Translations under genes and position numbers: made by a program
Source: Methanosphaera sp. rholeuAM130
GTDB taxonomy: Archaea; Methanobacteriota; Methanobacteria; Methanobacteriales; Methanobacteriaceae
Assembly (NCBI GenBank): GCA_003266065.1
Contig: MUZY01000095.1
Coordinates: 259 to 5,880, forward strand
DNA length: 5,622 nt
Direction: 5' to 3'
The notes under the pieces: model-generated
Seen by the model: only the letters and a program-made list of their open reading frames with translations
The model's database searches: none
Told to the model about the DNA's origin: nothing
Shown: positions 1 through 4,400 of the stretch, piece after piece
Layout: every line of letters begins with the position of its first letter
How positions within the stretch are numbered: the first letter of the stretch is position 1

Positions 1-160
1 ACCAGTATGGATTGGATATTCTGTTAAGAAACTCCTCATGCCCATACTCTTCAAGTATGACCTCGGTAATAGCCCCCGATAACTTTACCATCCTATGCCA
101 TAACCATCTTGGCGTATGGTCAGTATGTAATGGTAAGTTCACATAACCCTTTCTTTGCAT
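1..160 (-). CDS. DUF763 (COG1415) family protein, N-terminal fragment
   Basis: This is the first 53 codons of a minus-strand gene whose remainder lies beyond base 1. The protein begins MQRKGYVNLPLH, continues with TPRWLWHRMVKLSGAITEV and ILEEYGHEEFLNRISNPYW, and is open to the edge. From memory, this matches the conserved N-terminus of DUF763 proteins: a short basic start, a G-x-x-x-LPLH motif, P-x-WL, a MVKL-A helix, then EEYG-x-E-x-L-x-R-x-S-x-P-x-W. Family members are usually several hundred residues long, so most of the gene is missing here. The family is common in archaea, has no established biochemical function that I can state, and is presumably cytoplasmic, since no signal peptide is visible. 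I chose the ATG at 160 because the family begins close to this basic segment and because a TATA box is centred about 26 bases upstream, which fits a leaderless mRNA. An in-frame ATG at 205 would add an unrelated hydrophobic leader. The gene is divergent from the exported-protein gene at 363. Confidence 0.8.
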   Translation of the reverse strand, partial: MQRKGYVNLPLHTDHTPRWLWHRMVKLSGAITEVILEEYGHEEFLNRISNPYW

Positions 161-180
161 ATATGAAATTATAGTTTTCA

Positions 181-191
181 ATAAATATAAA
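181..191 (-). promoter_or_regulatory. TATA box for the leftward DUF763 gene
   Basis: On the minus strand this reads TTTATATTTAT, a good archaeal TATA box. Its centre (about 186) is roughly 26 bases from the ATG at 160, the usual distance from box to transcription start. No GGAGG-like ribosome binding site lies between box and ATG. The transcript is therefore predicted to start at or next to the ATG (leaderless). The BRE position is not strongly purine-rich, which lowers confidence. Confidence 0.5.
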
Positions 192-237
192 GGTAGAGGG
201 AGCATGATAAGTACTTGCAATACATTTTCAATAATTA

Positions 238-252
238 CGAAAGTATTTAAAT
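238..252 (+). promoter_or_regulatory. Candidate BRE/TATA for the exported-protein gene at 363
   Basis: The sequence CGAAAGTATTTAAATA combines a purine-rich BRE-like CGAAAG with a TATTTAAATA box. Transcription would begin near 270-275, giving a leader of about 90 bases before the GGAGGT site and the ATG at 363. I rank it slightly above the element at 298 because it has the better BRE. The leader contains no structure that I recognise. Confidence 0.4.
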
Positions 253-297
253 AGGAGTATAAACAAAATTATAGAATACTTTAATTAGTATATTAAC

Positions 298-306
298 CTA
301 TATAAT
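298..306 (+). promoter_or_regulatory. Alternative TATA box for the exported-protein gene
   Basis: The stretch CTATATAAT, preceded by AACC, is a second acceptable TATA box. It predicts a start near 328 and a short leader of about 35 bases that still includes the ribosome binding site. The area is very AT-rich, so one of the two candidates may be fortuitous, or both may be used. Confidence 0.35.
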
Positions 307-352
307 ATACAGTAGAATATATATGGTTGAATTTGTTATTTTAAGTTAAAAG

Positions 353-358
353 GGAGGT
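353..358 (+). promoter_or_regulatory. Strong Shine-Dalgarno site GGAGGT
   Basis: GGAGGT within AAGGGAGGTTAACATG lies four bases before the ATG at 363 and is a near-ideal match to the 3' end of 16S rRNA. It fixes that ATG as the start and indicates efficient translation. The divergent DUF763 gene has no such site. Confidence 0.85.
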
Positions 359-362
359 TAAC

Positions 363-1028
363 ATGAATACGAAATTGATTTTGGCAATAGCAATTGTTGC
401 ATTGGTCGGAGTGGTTGCTGCGACATATCAAATTAATAATACGAACGATTTGACTAATACATATACTGACGTTGAACCTGAATTGCAGGTTGAAGCCGGA
501 GCCGCCGATAGTGCAGATTCCGTTATTGGCGGTGACTCAGCCAATACTCTACCTTCAAATAAAAACAAGGAAAATTCCAAGAAAAGTTCATCTAAAACTG
601 CTTCAAAACAGAAAAATAAGATATCAAGTGGTAGTGGAAGTTCAGGCACTTCCTCCGGAAGTGGATCTGCCCAAAATGCCGGAAGCCAAGCTACTATAGA
701 CGCTTATAGTGTCGCCCGTAGTGCCGGTATTCAGATGGGTGCTACATCAACAAGATACTTGAGCTCATTTACCGTTGACGGTGTAGTATACAATGTCTAC
801 GGCCAATATAAAAATGGTCAACTTATCGGTGAAACTGAAGTAAATACCAAGACAGGTCAGATTACTGGTGGAGCTTGGATTGGTGAGGTTACTGGTGGAA
901 ATAGCGGAGGTACCCCTGATTCAGGTAACACCAACAGTGGAAGTAGCAGTTCCGATAGTGGCAGTTCTGATAGCAGTAGCGATAGTGGCCCTGCAGATAC
1001 TGGAAATATAACTATTGAAAGCGAATAA
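363..1028 (+). CDS. Small exported or membrane-anchored protein with PepSY-like domain
   Basis: This 221-residue protein starts at an ATG directly after a GGAGGT site. Residues 5-21 are a hydrophobic segment after a single Lys4, acting as signal peptide or N-terminal anchor, so the rest should be outside the membrane. Residues 36-58 are acidic and lack Lys/Arg. Residues 66-86 are Lys/Ser/Asn-rich with eight lysines. Residues 87-108 are a Gly/Ser linker. Residues 109-174 look folded: a helix (ATIDAYSVARSAGIQMG) followed by strands VDGVVYNVYGQYKNG and ETEVNTKTGQITGG. The helix, V-Y-x-V strand and final V-x-x-K-T-G-x-I turn resemble a PepSY domain, though I assign this from topology and the closing motif only. 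Residues 177-221 are a Gly/Ser/Asp tail with net negative charge. No catalytic residues or cysteines are seen. Role unknown; an envelope protein whose charged arms touch the cell wall or polymers is inference. It appears monocistronic, with its own promoter and a T-tract after the stop. Confidence 0.85.
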   Translation: MNTKLILAIAIVALVGVVAATYQINNTNDLTNTYTDVEPELQVEAGAADSADSVIGGDSANTLPSNKNKENSKKSSSKTASKQKNKISSGSGSSGTSSGSGSAQNAGSQATIDAYSVARSAGIQMGATSTRYLSSFTVDGVVYNVYGQYKNGQLIGETEVNTKTGQITGGAWIGEVTGGNSGGTPDSGNTNSGSSSSDSGSSDSSSDSGPADTGNITIESE

Positions 1029-1039
1029 CTGCTTTCACC

Positions 1040-1062
1040 TTTTTTCTTTTTAAAATCTTTTA
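1040..1062 (+). terminator. Poly-T terminator after the exported-protein gene
   Basis: Twelve bases after the TAA stop the plus strand runs TTTTTTCTTTTT, then another short T run (TCTTTT). Oligo-T tracts without a required hairpin are the common archaeal intrinsic termination signal. No strong stem precedes it. Confidence 0.6.
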
Positions 1063-1278
1063 AATTTAATAATTCTCATTTTTTTACTAATTACGATTTC
1101 ATATTTTCTATGTGCCAAAGGATTTAAGAATCGTTAGAATGTAGTATACACCATTAAACATCAAACTCCTTTTTGTCAGATTTTTGACTCTCTACTGATG
1201 GATCTTGTATTAGTCCTTATTTAGATGTTATCTGGAGGAGAGGTAACTATTAAAAGTGAGGAAGAATACCATTTTAGT

Positions 1279-1327
1279 ATAACTTATAACTTATAACTTT
1301 TTACAAATAACTTATAACTTATAAGTT
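1279..1327. repeat. ATAACTT heptamer cluster ending in a palindrome
   Basis: ATAACTT occurs three times in direct tandem (1279-1299). After a seven-base spacer (1300-1306) it occurs twice more (1307-1320), followed at once by its near-complement ATAAGTT (1321-1327). The last junction makes the perfect 12-base palindrome AACTTATAAGTT at 1316-1327. No function is known to me. It could be a protein-binding site, a structured 3' end, or slippage-generated simple repeat. Confidence 0.8.
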
Positions 1328-1384
1328 AATGATGAATTAAAGCAGGTTATTTTAGGAGGAAGATATATCATATTAATTATTTTT

Positions 1385-1430
1385 CAAAAAATAGAAAGAA
1401 AAGAACTTTGAAGGGTTGAACCTTCAAAGT
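1385..1430 (-). terminator. Hairpin plus U-tract terminator of the adhesin-like gene
   Basis: On the minus strand, ten bases after the TGA stop, a perfect 10-bp stem ACTTTGAAGG / CCTTCAAAGT (plus positions 1421-1430 and 1405-1414) closes a six-base loop. It is followed by a pyrimidine-rich tract ending in a run of T (plus 1385-1404). This looks like a bacterial-style intrinsic terminator. In archaea the U-rich tract is probably the main signal and the hairpin may protect the mRNA 3' end. Confidence 0.75.
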
Positions 1431-1440
1431 CATAAAAAAA

Positions 1441-4400
1441 TCATACTTTTATTAGTGTTGTGTAGGTAGCACGTGTAGATAAATAAGCTTCTCTACCAAG
1501 TGTTACAATCATGACTTCCTTAGGATTGGAAGTTATTGAATCAATCGTCAGACTGATTTTTCCATCCGTTGAAGAGTACTTAATCACATCACCTGATTCA
1601 TTTTTCATAGTTACCCCATTAACTTTGATGTTGAATCTGGTGTTTCCGACAACGTTATTTTTCTGATAATCCTTGATTTGGGCATTTATCGTGATTTTCT
1701 TTGTAGCCTGATTGAAAGTCACATTATAGAATTGGATACTTGTCGTTGATTGTTCGATATTGTATGTGGTCTGATTTGAAGCATCAACATAGTTAGGATG
1801 AGTATAATGTGCTACGACTGTGTAGTTTTTATAATCATCGGTACCTAAGACTTTTCCTCCAACTCCTTGAGGTATTTTATACTTGTAGGAGCCGGTTCCG
1901 TTTCTTATGGATACCTGAACCGTTTTGTTGTTTGCATCGGTTAATGTCAATCCATTAATTTTTAATGTTGCCAGTGATTTTACTGAGTTAATCGGTGCAA
2001 CATTATTTTTGTTATGGGTCTTGTCTGTGACATTAATTGTAAATACAATATACTGATTTTGTTTAGCCATATTTGGGGTGGCTGTTACAACAACTTGTGC
2101 TTTCCTTAAAGATATATTCACTTTAGATGAAGCGGTTGTCTTTGATGAATTAAAGTTAGCATTTCCACTATATGCCGCATCAATTTTTGTGGCTGAAACC
2201 AGTTTATTGTTTGCGACTAAGGTGTAGTTTGCCCAACCGTTTTTAACACCTATCTGAACTATCGGATTATCTCCCTCTAGCAATCCACCTTTATGTAGTG
2301 TCTGGCCATTAAGTTTGTAGATGACATATCCGCCATCAATTGGGTTACCGTATTTGTCAGTAACTCTTGCTGAAAGGGTAATGTTTTCTTCAACAATACC
2401 TTTTACAGGACTTACCTTAATGACACTGGCCTGTTTGGCGATTTTGGAAATGGTAGTGGTAGCACTACCATATGCTTCACGGTTACCGGTTGTGAGAGTT
2501 ATGTTTTTAACTTCTTTTACATTATCCGGTAGTTTGAAGTCGATGTCGACTACTCCGTTTGTAGCATTGAATAGTACTGGTTTACCATTTTCATCCATAA
2601 GGGTTAATCCATTGATTTTTACTCCAACAACGTTTGTACCTACAAGGTTATCTCCATCAGCTTCTACTAAGTTTGCATCGATTGATACCGTACGGTTATC
2701 TATTGTCACATCATCGACAACGAATGAGATGTTGTCTTCCCTTTCGATGTTGAAGTTGGATGTGTTGCGTACGTCATAGTAGTCCGGATGGTGATATACA
2801 GCAGTAATCGTGTAGTTTTTATAGTTACCTGTGTTTCCTTTCATTCCACCCATACCGTTAGGTATGTAGTAATCAGTTTTAGCCACACCGTTTACGACCG
2901 GTACTTTAAGGACATTGCCGTCAGCATCTTTGATGGTTAGTCCATTGACTTTGAAGATCACATAACTGCCGTCATCATCTATTGGTCTTACATCACGTAG
3001 GTTGTGAGTAATATCATAAACATCGGCCACTAATGTGATGTTCTGTCTTTGTATACCGATTTCAGGTTGCGTTGAAACGATTACTTGAGCGGTTCTTAGA
3101 CTTACATTTGCCGGTGTTGTACCGTCAGTTCTATTTTCGGCGTAGTGTTCATTTTCAATGTACACTGCCGTGATGTTTTTAGCACTGATTAGTTCTTTTG
3201 TAGCAGTGAAAGTGTATTTGGCTACACCATCTACTACTGGAACTTTAAGTACGTTTCCACCTGAAAGTTTTCCACCTTCATGTATGGTTACACCGTTGAT
3301 TTTGAAGATTACTTTTCCTTCGGTTATCTTATCACCGTTTGCATCGGTGACATTAGCCTGTAGGATTATTTCTTCTTCAACATATGTTTTTATTGGATCT
3401 ACGACTATACTTACTCCTGCTTTGGATACTTTGAATTTTGAGTCAACCTCTGTGCTTGCATGCTCATCGTCACCGTCATATTTGACCGTCACGTTGTTGA
3501 CTCCAACTGTATCAGCTGGGCATGTGTAGTTGTATACACCGTTTTCATCCGTCTTGACAGGTATTTCTTCACCGTTTACTGTGATTGTAACTTCAGCATT
3601 TGGAATTGGATTTCCATCCTCATCAGTTAATTTACCACTTATTTCTGTGGTGTTGCCGTAGGTAGTATCTTTGATTGGATTTGGTGTAATTGTTGAGTTG
3701 TGTTTTGGAACCTCAACCGTTACAGGTGTTGTGGTAGCTTCATAATCATCTGTTGGTAATGTTTCAACAGTAAGATCATGTTTACCAGGTTCTAATGGAA
3801 CTGTTATGTTTACTGTTCCATTATGTACGGTTCCGTTTCCAATTACTGTACCGTTTTCATCTTTGATGACTACATCTACATCATCAACTGGTTTTCCATC
3901 TTCATCCGTTACGTTTACTTGTATTGTAGTGTTGTTAGGGTTTGTATCTGTCACATTAGCCTCTGTAGTTACATCTATTTTCTCAACAGTGAAATCTTTT
4001 GATCCAGTTGCTGGGTTATAGGTTTCATTACCTGGATAGTCAACTGTTGCAGTGTGATCTCCAGTTTGTGGTTTTGTGACGAATACATAATTACCGTCGG
4101 CATCCGTTGTTGTGTTTGCAACGTTGACTCCATCGATACTTAATTCTATTGGAGCGTTTGGAATCGGATTGCCGTATTCATCCTTAAGTTGTCCATCTAT
4201 TGTAAGACTTTCATTTGCTTTTATAGGACTGTTGGTATTTACCGTTAGGTTTGAATCAACTTTTTCCACGTCAATGACAGTGATGTTTTCCGTTGGTTTT
4301 CCAACGGCGGATTCATTTGTAGCATTGCTTGGTAAGTATATATCATTTTCAAGATACTGAACCTGTACAAGCAGTTTTTCAGCTCCATTTACTGGAATCG

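Larger units (their letters stand above)
1029..1440. other. Convergent intergenic region of about 412 bases
   Basis: This AT-rich spacer lies between the 3' ends of two converging genes. It holds the poly-T terminator near 1040, a heptamer repeat cluster at 1279-1327, and the hairpin terminator of the minus-strand gene at 1385-1430. Only very short reading frames occur: a 17-codon minus frame (1161-1108) with an AGGAG four bases before its ATG, and two short overlapping plus frames between 1188 and 1296. None is convincing as a gene. A TAGGAGGA motif near 1353-1360 is not followed by a usable start codon. I see no tRNA, CRISPR or insertion-sequence ends. Confidence 0.6.

Noticed and set aside
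161..205. Upstream ATG at 205 as the start of the DUF763 gene.
   Set aside because: It adds a hydrophobic leader (MLPLPLYLLKTIISY) that I do not associate with the family, has no ribosome binding site, and the best TATA box lies inside it.
276..291. Inverted repeat ATACT-TTAATT-AGTAT upstream of the exported-protein gene, considered as an operator.
   Set aside because: Five-base arms in very AT-rich DNA are expected by chance, and it lies between two uncertain promoter candidates.
428..699. Other-frame ORFs (minus 428-649, plus 472-699) within the exported-protein gene.
   Set aside because: The gene at 363 has a strong ribosome binding site, a hydrophobic N-terminus and a sensible domain layout. 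The alternatives have none of these.
1108..1161. A 17-codon minus-strand frame MFNGVYYILTILKSFGT with AGGAG four bases upstream.
   Set aside because: It is too short to judge, has no visible promoter or relation to the flanking genes, and AG-rich motifs before an ATG arise easily in AT-rich spacers. It is recorded only in case a conserved small protein is later found.
1279..1327. The heptamer cluster as a CRISPR or plasmid iteron array.
   Set aside because: Units are only seven bases, mostly without unique spacers, and no cas or replication gene is in the window.
1353..1380. TAGGAGGA motif looking like a ribosome binding site in the convergent spacer.
   Set aside because: No ATG, GTG or TTG follows at a usable distance.
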